Shown here piece after piece: positions 34,082 through 45,265 of a stretch of DNA of 64,000 bases. Each line of letters starts with the position of its first letter. The stretch's first letter is position 1. This DNA is from Sipunculus nudus. Taxonomy: Eukaryota > Annelida > Sipuncula > Golfingiida > Sipunculidae. Where the stretch lies: positions 63,742,019 to 63,806,018 of the forward strand of contig CM049306.1 of the NCBI GenBank assembly GCA_026874595.1, given 5' to 3'. A model generated the notes under the pieces. It saw nothing but the letters and a program-made list of their open reading frames with translations. It did no database searches and was not told where the DNA came from. The position numbers and the translations under genes were made by a program.

Positions 34082-35689
34082 AAAAAGAATTTTTTTAACA
34101 TTTAAATTATAAGCTTTGTCTTGTATATTAGTCCTGTGTATCGAAGCGGTGGGTCAGGGAGGGGTCTCTGTTGTTACTATTCATCGCTGAAAAAATGTGA
34201 AATTATAAGATTCATCTTGTTTATAGTACAGGTCTGTCAACAGAATGGGCTGGGGGGGGGGGGGGGGGGGGAGAAAGGCTCCCTGTGGTATTTATGCTGG
34301 CAGCCTGATCAAGCTCAACAAGAGAGAGGGCTTGCCAGAGTGATGGGATTACATAACAGCCTGGGGAGCATAGAGAGTTGCACTGAATGACCTACAGTGA
34401 CCTCAGTGGACTGCTTGAAAATGTAAGGGAATACAACAAGAGCCTCCAAACAAATTCAATAACTAGCCTAATTTTGCAGCTTGTATTTTTCAAATTTCAG
34501 ATTTTAACAGATTAAATCCTTATGTGTACATGCTGTGAAAATAACATCCACAGTACTTACAGGAAAAAATCGTGCCATGACCAAAGTTGGGCAAAATTTA
34601 AGGTACTGATTTTATATTTATGCTAATAACTTTAAAAAATTGCAATTTTAGATCTAATTTTGGTATACAATTGAATCTTGATTAAATGATGTGATATTCC
34701 TGAAAAAAAGTCTCAGCCATTCTTATGTTAAGTGAGTAAATATATATCCTGATTTTTTACATACTGCATTATGTTTGGGCCTATAACTTCAACAAATTAT
34801 GCAATACTGACCTAAATTTTGGTATGTACATAGGAAATGTATGGAAGAATATGAATATTTACAATTACATCTAACATTATGCCAATTTTTGGATTACCAG
34901 GTAAACAAAAGTAGGGTCATGATGCTTGAAAATACCATTTCAATTAAGGCTTCTATAAAACTTCAAAAGCTAGACTATTTTTTAAGCTTATACTTTCAAA
35001 TTCAAAATTCATCAGATTAAATCCATATGTAAACTGGCTGTGAAAATTAAATCAAATGTACTTATAAGAAAAAAAGTGCCATGGTCAAATTTAGGCAAAA
35101 TTTAAGGTACCAATTTTTTATTTTTGCTAATATTTTAAAAAATTTAACAGATTTTGATCTAATTTTGGGTATACAATTTAATTTTGATTAATTAAAGATA
35201 TATTACTGGAAAAAAAGTCCATAGCTTTAATGTGTTTTGTGTTAAGTGATCAAATATCTTTCCTGATTTTTTACAAAATGCATTATGTTTGGGCCCATAA
35301 CTTTTTAAATTATATAATACAGACCTAATTTCTGGCATGTACATAGGAACTATATAGAGGAATATTTATGGTAAATATGAGGAAAAACAGGTGAGTGGTT
35401 ACGTAGTTAGGCTGTCCTGAAATGTGAAAATAGGTTTTAAATAAAAAATTGAGGTTTTTCCTTAATTTCTCAAAGGGACGAAGTCGCAAAGACCCGGTTT
35501 TCGGCTTTGTAGGAGATCTTGGGGACATCTAACATTATGCCGAATTTTGGATTCCTAGGTCTTAGGGTTTCAAAACGTGCCACATCTACGGACGGACGGA
35601 CGGACGGACGGACAGCCCGAAGGACGATGGACAATGGACCATGACTATAGCTAATAAACTTATAGTCAGCTGAGCTAAAAAATGCATAA
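34082..35689 (+). repeat. G remainder followed by an L-type terminal module
   Basis: AAGAATTTTTTTAAC resumes G after L2. A poly-G run of 20 lies at 34252-34271. From about 34550 two L-type interiors (CGTGCCATGACC.. and GTGCCATGGTC..) follow; the second ends with ACGG repeats (35588-35613) and a hairpin ..TATAGTCAGCTGAGCTA near 35679. Confidence 0.6.
34252..34271 (+). repeat. Poly-G run (20 G)
   Basis: Longest homopolymer G run in the window. Confidence 0.95.
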
Positions 35690-36695
35690 AAATTTGAAAA
35701 CAAGTCAGCTTGACCTAATTTTATGTTTCCAACGACATTTGCAAAGGACCTCAATGAATTTTATGTTAAAACATTCTAGGCCTTATGGATACACATTGTG
35801 CTCCATCTGACTGTCTGGGTGCTCAAAATCATATTTTCAGCCCATAAGGTTGCAGAATATAGGTCACTATGGCCTAATGTTAAATTTCAAAGGAAATTTG
35901 CCCAGGACCTAGGCCTAATGCATACAATTTATACCCATCTGATGTTTTAAGTTTTCAAATCATGTTTTTGGCCTGTCACGTGCAGGTTTCCAGTGAGATT
36001 TGCCAAGTTCTAACTGGATGTTGTGTTGGAAGATTTTAGGGCTTAAGGATACAATTTGTGCCCATCTGACAGTCAGGGTGCTCATATGACACTTTTAACC
36101 TTGCAGGTTGAAGAATATAAGTCACAGTGACCTAATTTCATGTTTTAAAGGACATTTGCATTGGACCTCCCTGAATATTATGTTAGAATATTCTAGGCCT
36201 GATGGACACAATTTGCATCCGTTCTGTCAGGGTGCTAAAAACCATTTTTCGGCCCATAGGTCACAGAATATAGGTCACCATAACCTACTTTCATGTTTCC
36301 AAGGACATTTGCCTAGGATATCTCTGAATTTTATGTATGAAGATTCTAGGCCTAAAAGATACAATTTGTTCCCTGTCTGACTTTCTGGATCCTTAAAATC
36401 CTGTTTTCGGCCTGTAGGTCGCAAAATGTAGGTCACCATGACCTAATTTCAGGATTACAAGGATATTTGCCTAAAACCTCCCAGGATATTGTGTTAGAAG
36501 ATTCTACGCCTAACAGATATGATTTGTGCCCATCTGACATTCAGGGTGCTCAAAATCATGTTTTCGGCCTGTAGGTCACAAAATATACGTCATCATGACC
36601 TAATTTCAGGATTACAAGGAGATTTGCCTAGGAACTCCCTGGATGTACAGTTAGAAGTTTCTAGGTCTAACGGTTACGATTTGTGCCCCGTTAAC
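35690..36695 (+). repeat. ~160-bp tandem core repeats (BIV160/pearl-like)
   Basis: About six diverged units. GGGTGCTCAAAATCAT-type markers fall at about 35817, 36068, 36228, 36388 and 36543, i.e. 155-160 bp apart. Each unit has GTAGGTCACCATGACCTAAT-like sequence followed by ATTTGCC and TTCTAGGCCT. The period and the flanking hairpin/ACGG architecture match the bivalve pearl and BIV160 pattern. Confidence 0.75.
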
Positions 36696-36959
36696 TATGA
36701 TCAGATTCAGATCAGTGATTTTGATATAAGGTAGTCTTGAACTGTAACAATGGGTTTTAGATGGAAAATGGAGGTTTTTCCTTAATCTCAAATAAATGAA
36801 TTCCTAGTGACCCAATTTTCAGAATTGAAGATTTTAGGGACATCTAACTGTATGCAAAATTTTGGATTTGTAGGTCCAATGGTTTTAAAACGTGCCCTGT
36901 TAAAGGCCAGCCAGCCGGACCATGACTATAGCTCAGATGACATATAGTCAGCTGAGCTA
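36696..36959 (+). repeat. Type I right-terminal module closing the composite insertion
   Basis: GATCAGTGATTTTGATATAA to the hairpin ..AGTCAGCTGAGCTA. The ACGG tract is reduced to AGCCAGCCGGACC. Confidence 0.65.
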
Positions 36960-36960
36960 A

Positions 36961-37310
36961 CCAGTCAGTCTGCCCTCAAGAAATCAACACACACCACTAG
37001 ACCAGCTGGTCTGCCCTAACCTAATCAACATACACCACAAGACCAGCCAGTCTGGTGTCACCAAATAAACACACCACAAGATCATTCAGTCTGACCTCAC
37101 CCAATTAACACACACCACCAAACCAGTAGGTTTGCTGTCACCACATCAACACACACCACAAGACCAGTCAGTCTTCTTTCACCAAATCAACACATACCAC
37201 AAGACCAGCAAGTCTTCTTTTACCAAATCAACTAACACCACAAGACCAGCCAGTCTGCCCTCTTCAAATCCAAACACAGCACAAGACCTGCAGGTCTGCT
37301 GTCACCAACA
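36961..37310 (+). repeat. 41-bp minisatellite, right block (about 8 diverged copies)
   Basis: Continuation of the array at 26838-28434 after the 8.5-kb insertion; units such as ACCACAAGACCAGCCAGTCT with CACCAAATCAAC are more diverged than the left block, as expected at an array edge. Confidence 0.85.
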
Positions 37311-39141
37311 GGAAAATAAGACTAAATATTCTGACAAAACTGTTAGAACTGTTGATTGACCCAATACATTTTCCTAGTAGTGGATGGGAATCCATAACAA
37401 TTTGTTTTAATCAATCTGCTCATAAGAATTAAAGACAGAACAATATTGCCAAATGAGAAATAACAAAAATAGAACTGTAGCAGTATGAAGACCATGTGTG
37501 TGTGTGTTTAAACTTTGAACCTGTGATATTTCTTAATAACTAAACTTGTTGTTTAGCCATAAATACCTAAATTTAATTTAATTTAGATATAAGTATATTA
37601 TTACATATGATTTTATTTGTTACGTTGTCTCATGAGGAGCATTAGAATAATACTATATATCTACTGAACTAACTCTTGCCAATATCATTAGTCATAAGTT
37701 TAATGAACACCAAAATGCTGATTACATAATCATCATTATTAATCTGGTCCCCATTGAGAATTGTTGATCTTTTCTTAAATTGATGGACCCATTCCAAAAA
37801 AGCTGCAATCGAGGAATGAGGCATAGGCCTTATAAGCTAGAATGAAATCAAAACCATACCTTGTATAATATCTTAGTAATTCATTAAAATTAATATATGA
37901 GAAAACAGTCTATTTTTTTCAACAAAGCAACCCCACTGATGAAGGTCAGAGTCACTGGTCACATGCTCAAACAACTACATTAAAAGCTGCTTATTGGGTG
38001 TCATCAATATTCTAACACTGTCAAAATGAGGCTGCAAACACAGAAATAAGCAATGTATGTCACTTGACCATAGTACAGATCATATAAGAATACATATATA
38101 TGACAACATCAAGTTTAAAAGTTATATCATTTAATTTAAGATATTACAAAGTTTATATTTATAAAACACACACATGCACGGTCCCATACTACAAATGTGC
38201 CATTTTGGTAATTACCATTTAGTACCACTTTCATCTATGCCATTATTGCAAGTGCCAGTTTGGGTGTTACCCTCCAAAAACATCACCAGTTCTGCATTAG
38301 TTAGTTAAGCACATTACCCCTAGGTAGCAGCAGTTGTACAGCACCATGACTGGACGCCACAATCATGCGAATAAGTATCATTTACAACAGCAAACATATA
38401 TGATAAAGGTTATTTATAAACAATAACATTACTACAAATAAAGTCAAATTCAACATAAAAAATACAAATACAGGGAAAATGTTAATAAGCTGAGCTTAAA
38501 CTGACACACTGTTATAATGTTAACTGTTAAATACATTATGAAAATAATTATGTTAGAAAGTTTTATATTCACAATGTGAATTTCATATACAATTGGAATA
38601 TTTTCATTTGGTTTAATGAGTATGCAGGATTACATGGAATACTGTATTCTATAAACATATGTTTTACATTTTCAAATTCCACACATGGTAAAAATAATTT
38701 CGTCTAGATTTGGTCAGAAATTTGTTTCTCTGCAATTTGTTAGAATGGTGAGGGTTGGTTGTCCTGGCATTCAGTGACCTGAACCACTTGGACAATTCTA
38801 AACTACAAATAGTAAAACAGGTCCAAATTGTTAGGACAGAGACAATACCAAAAATTCAGGAAGAAATTTCTCTACAAGACTGAATGCTAGGCAAATCATA
38901 GCAATAATTTAACTTCAGGAATGCAGAGAATGCATTTTTTTATTTGAAAATGTTTGGCATAAAAAATTATGGTGCCACACTGTTGGAGAAGACAATGGAG
39001 AGACATCAAGGGTACTGGTATTTACCTCATACATTCACAGACTGCCTGTGTTATTACAGTATGATCAGGGGTTGATAAGTCATTTCTACCATTTTGTATC
39101 TATTGGAAAGTCAAACTAATTTATGTAACCATCATGCAATG
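37311..39141. other. Low-copy intron sequence
   Basis: About 1.8 kb with no recognised dispersed repeat, no domain and no exon with convincing splice signals on either strand. Confidence 0.4.
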
Positions 39142-42100
39142 CTCAGGATCTATCAGAGTTCCTCATTATCAAGGCAGGACTTTCTGAACCTCGGGATCTA
39201 TCAGAGGTCCTGATTAATAAGGCTGTACTTTCTGAACCTCAGGACCTATCCAAGGCCCTCATTAACAAGGCTGGACTTTATGACCCTCAGGATCTATCAG
39301 AGGTCCTCATTAACAAGGCTGTTTTTTATGACCCTCAGGATCTATCAGAGTTCTTCATTATCAAGGCAGGATTTTCTAAACCTCGGGATCTATCAGAGGT
39401 CCTGATTAATAAGGCTGTACTTTCTGAACCTCAGGACCTATCACAGGTCCTCATTAACAAGGCTGGACTTTATGACCCTCAGGATCTATCAGAGGTCCTC
39501 ATTAATAAGACTCAACTTAATGACCCTCTGGATCTATCAGAGGTCCTCATTAATAAGGCTGTACTTTCTGAACCTCAGGATCTATCAGAAGTCCTCATTA
39601 ACAAGGCTGGACTTTATGACCCTCAGGATCTATCAGAGGTCCTCATTAATAAGACTCAACTTAATGACCCTCTGGATCTATCAGAGGTCCTCATTAATAA
39701 GGCTGTACTTTATGACCCTCAGGATCTATCAGAGGTCCTCATTAATAAGGCTGTACTTTATGACCCTTAGGATCTATCAGAGGTCCTCATTAACAAGACT
39801 CAACTTAATGACCCTCTGATAGATCCTGAGGTCCTCATTAATAAGGCTGTACTTTATGACCCTCAGGATCTATCAGAGATCCTCATTAATAAGGCTGGAC
39901 TTTCTGAACCTCAGAATCTATCAGAGGTCCTCATTAACAAGGCTGGATTTTATGACCCTCGGGACCTATCAGAGGTCCTCATTAACAAGGCTGGACTTTA
40001 TGACCCTCAGGATCTATCAGAGGTCCTAATTAATAAGGCTGTACTTTCTGAACCTCAGGACCTATCATAGATCCTCATTAACAAGGCTGGATTTTATGAC
40101 CCTCAGAATCTATCAGAGGTCCTCGTTAATAAGGCTGTACTTTCTGAATCTCGGGATCTATCAGAGGTCCTCATTAACAAGACTCAACTTAATGACCCTC
40201 TGATAGATCCTGAGGTCCTCATTAATAAGGCTGTACTTTATGACCCTCAGGATCTATCAGAGATCCTCATTAATAAGGCTGGACTTTCTGAACCTCAGAA
40301 TCTATCAGAGGTCCTCATTAACAAGGCTGGATTTTATGACCCTCGGGACCTATCAGAGGTCCTCATTAACAAGGCTGGACTTTATGACCCTCAGGATCTA
40401 TCAGAGGTCCTAATTAATAAGGCTGTACTTTCTGAACCTCAGGACCTATCATAGATCCTCATTAACAAGGCTAGATTTTATGACCCTCAGAATCTATCAG
40501 AGGTCCTCGTTAATAAGGCTGTACTTTCTGAATCTCGGGACCTATCAAAGGACCCCATTAACAAGCCTGCACTTTATGACCCTCAGGATATATCAGAGGT
40601 CCTCATTATCAAGGCATGATTTTCTGAACCTATGGATCTATCTGAGGTCCTCATTAACAAGGCTGGACTTTATGACCCTCAGGATCTATCAGAGGTCCTC
40701 ATTAACAAGGCTGGACTTTATGACCCTCAGGATCTATCAGAGGTCCTCATTAACAAGGCTGGACTTTATGACCCTCAGGATCTATCAGAGGTCCTCATTG
40801 ACATGGCTGGAATTTATGACCCTCAGGATCTATCAGAGGTCCTCATTATCAAGGCTGGACTTTCTGAACCTCAGGATCTATCAGGTCCTCATTATAAAGG
40901 CAGGATTTTCTGAACCTTGGGATCTATCAACGGTCCTCTTTATCAAGGCTGGACTTTCTAAACCTCGGGATCTATCAGGTCCTCATTAACAAGGCTGGTT
41001 TTTATGACCCTCAGAATCTATCAGAGGTCCTGATTATCAAGGCTGGACTTTCTGAACCTCGGGATCTATCAGAGGTCCTCATTAACAAGGCTTGACTTTA
41101 TGACCCTCAGGATCTATCAGAGGTCCTAATTAATAAGACTGGACTTTATGACCCTCAGGATCTATCAGAGTTCCTCATTATCAAGGCAGGATTTTCTGAA
41201 CCTTGGGATCTATCAGTGGTCCTCATAAATAAGACTGGACTTATTGAACCTCAGGATCTATCAGCGGTCCTCATTAACATGGCTGGACTTTATGACCCTC
41301 AGGATCTATCAGAGGTCCTGATAAATAAGGCTGAACGTTATGACCCTTAGGTTCTATCAGAGGTCCTCATTATCAAGGATCGACGTTCTGAACCTCGGGA
41401 TCTATCAGAGGTCCTAATTAATAAGGCTGTACTTTCTGAACCTCAGGACCTGTCATAGGTCCTCATTAACAAGGCTGGATTTTATGACCCTCAAAATCTA
41501 TCAGAGGTCCTCATTAATAAGGCTGTTCTTTATGACCCTCAGGATCTATCAGAGGTCCTCATTATCAAGGCTGGACTTTCTGAACCTCAGGATCTATCAG
41601 GTCCTCATTATCAAGGCAGGATTTTCTGAACCTTGGGATCTATCAACGGTCCTCTTTATCAAGGCTGGACTTTCTAAACCTCGGGATCTATCAGGTCCTC
41701 ATTAACAAGGCTGGTTTTTATGACCCTCAGAATCTATCAGAGGTCCTGATTATCAAGGCTGGACTTTCTGAACCTCGGGATCTATCAGAGGTCCTCATTA
41801 ACAAGGCTTGACTTTATGACCCTCAGGATCTATCAGAGGTCCTAATTAATAAGACTGGACTTTATGACCCTCAGGATCTATCAGAGTTCCTCATTATCAA
41901 GGCAGGATTTTCTGAACCTTGGGATCTATCAGTGGTCCTCATAAATAAGACTGGACTTATTGAACCTCAGGATCTATCAGCGGTCCTCATTAACATGGCT
42001 GGACTTTATGACCCTCAGGATCTATCAGAGGTCCTGATAAATAAGGCTGAACGTTATGACCCTTAGGTTCTATCAGAGGTCCTCATTATCAAGGATTGAC

Positions 42101-44346
42101 GTTCTGAACCTCGGGATCTATCAGAGGTCCTAATTAATAAGGCTGTACTTTCTGAACCTCAGGACCTGTCATAGGTCCTCATTAACAAGGCTGGATTTTA
42201 TGACCCTCAAAATCTATCAGAGGTCCTCATTAATAAGGCTGTTCTTTATGACCCTCAGGATCTATCAGAGGTCCTCATTACAAGGCTGGACTTTATGACC
42301 CTCAGGATCTATCAGAGGTCCTCATTGACATGGCTGGAATTTATGACCCTCAGGATCTATCAGAGGTCCTCATTATCAAGGCTGGACTTTCTGAACCTCA
42401 GGATCTATCAGGTCCTCATTATCAAGGCAGGATTTTCTGAACCTTGGGATCTATCAATGGTCCTCATTATCAAGGCTGGACTTTCTAAACCTCGGGATCT
42501 ATCAGAGGTCCTCATTAACAAGGCTTGACTTTATGACCCTCGGGATCTATCAGAGGTCCTCATTAAAGGCTGGACTTTATGACCCTCAGAATCTATCAGA
42601 GGTCCTCATTATCAAGGCTGGACTTTCTGAACCTCGGGATCTATCAGAGGTCCTCATTAACAAGACTGGACTTTATGACCCTCAGGATCTATCAGAGGTC
42701 CTCATAAATAAGGCTGGACTTTATGACCCTCAGGATCTATCAGAAGTCCTCATTATCAAGGCAGGATTTTCTTAAACTTGAGATTATCAGAGGTCCTCAT
42801 TAACAAGGCTGGACTTTATGACCTCAGGATCTATCAGAAGTCCTCATTATCAAGGCTGGATTTTCTTAACCTTGAGATCTATCAGAGGTCCTCATTAACA
42901 AGACAGAACTTAATGACCCTCAGGATCTATCAGAGGTCCTCATTAACAAGACTGGACTTTATGACCCTCAGGATCTATCAGAGGTCCTCATTAATAAGGC
43001 TGTACTTTCTGAACCTCAGGACCTATCATAGATCCTCATTAACAAGGCTGGACTTTATGACCCTCAGAATCTATCAGAGGTCCTCGTTAATAAGGCTGTA
43101 CTTTCTGAATCTCGGGACCTATCAAAGGACCCCATTAACAAGCCTGCACTTTATGACCCTCAGGATATATCAGAGGTCCTCATTATCAAGGCATGATTTT
43201 CTGAACCTATGGATCTATCAGAGGTCCTCGTTAATAAGGCTGGACTTTCTAAACCTCGGGATCTATCAGGTCCTCATTAACAAGGCTGGTTTTTATGACC
43301 CTCAGGATCTATCTGAGGTCCTCTTTAACAAGGCTGGACTTTATGACCCTCAGGATCTATCAGAGGTCCTCATTGACATGGCTGGAATTTATGACCCTCA
43401 GGATCTATCAGAGGTCCTCATTATCAAGGCTGGACTTTCTGAACCTCAGGATCTATCAGGTCCTCATTATCAAGGCAGGATTTTCTGAACCTTGGGATCT
43501 ATCATGGTCCTCATTATCAAGGCTGGACTTTCTAAAACTCAGGATCTATCAGGTCCTCATTAACAAGGCTGGTTTTTATGACCCTCAGGATCTATCAGAG
43601 GTCCTGATTATCAAGGCTGGACTTTCTGAACCTCGGGATCTATCAGAGGTCCTCATTAACAAGGCTTGACTTTATGACCCTCAGGATCTATCAGAGGTCC
43701 TAATTAATAAGACTGGACTTTATGACCCTCAGGATCTATCAGAGTTCCTCATTATCAAGGCAGGATTTTCTGAACCTTTGGATCTATCAGTGGTCCTCAT
43801 AAATAAGACTGGACTTATTGAACCTCAGGATCTATCAGAGGTCCTCATTAACATGGCTGGACTTTATGACCCTCGGGATCTATCAGAGGTCCTCATAAAT
43901 AAGGCTGAACGTTATGACCCTTAGGTTCTATCAGAGGTCCTCATTATCAAGGCTCGACGTTCTGAACCTCGGGATCTATCAGAGGTCCTCATTAACAAGG
44001 CTGGACTTTATGACCCTCGGGGTCTATCAGAGGTCCTCATAAATAAGGCTGAATGTTATGACCCTTAGGTTCTATCAGAGGTCCTCATTATCAAGGCTCG
44101 ACGTTCTGAACCTCGGGATCTATCAGAGGTCCTCATTAACAAGGCTGGACTTTATGACCCTCAGGATCTATCAGAGGTCCTCATTATCAAGGCTGGACTT
44201 TCTGTACCATGGGATCTATCAGATGTCCTCATTAACAAGCCTGGACTTTATGACCCTTTTGGATCTATCAGAGGTCCTTTTTAATAAGGCTGGACTTTCT
44301 GACCCTCAGGATCTATCAGAGGTTCTCATTTACAAGGACTTTCTGC
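39142..44346 (+). repeat. 48-bp satellite-like array (about 108 copies) with higher-order repeats
   Basis: Unit CTCAGGATCTATCAGAGGTC + CTCATTAACAAGGCTGGACT + TTATGACC, 48 bp. Two main ends alternate (TTTATGACCCT and TTTCTGAACCT). A 46-bp variant lacks AG (ATCAGGTCC). Large blocks repeat: GATCTATCAACGG at 40921 and 41637 (716 bp = 15 x 48 - 4, two 46-bp variants per block) and an inverted-core unit at 39811 and 40195 (384 bp = 8 x 48). Because 48 is divisible by 3, long periodic open frames arise by construction. Confidence 0.95.
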
Positions 44347-44674
44347 TAGACTTGCTTAGGCTAGACAAAACAAATTCAAATAATTTGGAATTAAATTGAA
44401 AATATTGTACAATAGAAGCAGTCGATTGTTACATTACCTAAAGACCTAAACTGAAAATACTCAGACATTTCTATCATTTCCAAACCAGACTTATTTATTG
44501 AGTGGTTTTTTACAAAGTGCTCATGAATAGCCCTGATCCAAGCAGTATCACCATGTTGCATAACATGAAAGGTCAGCTTAACTAAATGTTCATAACACCA
44601 CAAGGCATTGTCATTCTGCAATAGTGTTAAGTAAGCTACAAATACTGTATGTACATATACAAGTGTATACTTAC
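44347..44674. other. Low-copy intron sequence next to the 66-nt exon
   Basis: No repeat recognised. Ends at the minus-strand donor GTAAGTAT (44667-44674). Confidence 0.4.
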
Positions 44675-44740
44675 GCCCAGCAGCAGGCTGAGTGGCAGTC
44701 CTCGGAGACATAGTGCTTGGATGAACAGACCTTTTCCTTT
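44675..44740 (-). CDS. Short internal exon upstream of the CRIB exon, basic/proline linker of the WASP-like gene
   Basis: A 66-nt minus-strand exon with strong splice signals: acceptor TTTTGCTTTAG|AA and donor GGGC|GTAAGTAT, close to the metazoan consensus. Read as 2 + 21 codons + 1 base it encodes RKRSVHPSTMSPRTATQPAA then G. This Arg/Lys start followed by Ser/Pro/Thr-rich sequence is plausible for the segment just after the WH1 domain of a WASP-like protein, upstream of the GBD. The final C plus the AG that opens the exon at 26577 makes a Gln codon, so the two can be spliced in frame across an 18.1-kb intron. It sits in a ~530-base island of non-repetitive DNA next to the 48-bp satellite. 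The WH1 exons were not found in the remaining 19 kb and are presumably outside the window. Confidence 0.6.
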
Positions 44741-44876
44741 CTAAAGCAAAATAAAATTTCAACATCTGAAGGCACACTTGCATTATTTTATATAAACATA
44801 ATTTTTTGTTTGAAGGTGGATCTGTATGAGAACAAAAGAAGAATGGAGACACAAAAAACAAGTTACTGTTTATCAT
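44741..44876. other. Low-copy intron sequence with acceptor of the 66-nt exon
   Basis: Minus-strand TTATTTTGCTTTAG acceptor lies at 44741-44755. Nothing else recognised. Confidence 0.4.
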
Positions 44877-45265
44877 TTGTGGCCTACAGGCCTAATGTGA
44901 ACCTGTACAATGGGATATATATCAGGTATAATGCTTCCATGATAACATGCTTGACCATTATCTGAAAAATACTTGATTTCTTTTCAAGTACATGTGTAAC
45001 ATGTACATGTACAATGCAAGTACTAAATATTTTGGACTCGAATACAAGCACCAATTACACAAATGTCACTCCTGAAATACTGACATGGATAGACACAACA
45101 CAAAAGTGATTGTAGGTGGCCCCAACAGTCTCGTGTTTGAGAAAGCCCTGGAAGATTTTTATGGATCTCCTGGGATGTCAAGTAAGAAGATTCCAGGTCC
45201 AATGGTTACAATTTGTGTTCTGTTGATGAATGACCACATCTATGAAGATCTCAAATATAAAGGAA
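44877..45265 (+). repeat. Degraded B-type left end plus H core fragment
   Basis: GTGGCCTACAGGCCTAATGTGAACCTGT is a mutated B left end. It runs about 250 bp, then changes near 45150 into an H core repeat (GGATGTCAAGTAAGAAGATT). Confidence 0.6.

Larger units (their letters stand above)
28435..36959 (+). mobile_element. 8.5-kb composite type I insertion splitting the minisatellite
   Basis: The minisatellite stops at CAACAAACC and resumes at 36961 (CCAGTCAGTCTGCCC). The insertion opens with a deletion-bearing G-like left end (AAGGGAATGATGCACC) and closes with the hairpin ..CATATAGTCAGCTGAGCTA at 36959. It contains, in order, G and N type fragments, an 874-bp unclassified insert, H, G with L2 inside, L-type modules and a 160-bp core-repeat array. 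Confidence 0.6.

Noticed and set aside
39472-44399. Long open frames with 16-residue periodicity (DLSEVLINKAGLYDPQ, MTLRIYQRSSL) as a repetitive protein
   Set aside because: A 48-bp unit keeps any stop-free frame open automatically. Two frames are open at once, stops and 46-bp frameshift units recur, there are no splice sites or start context, and the array is antisense within an intron.
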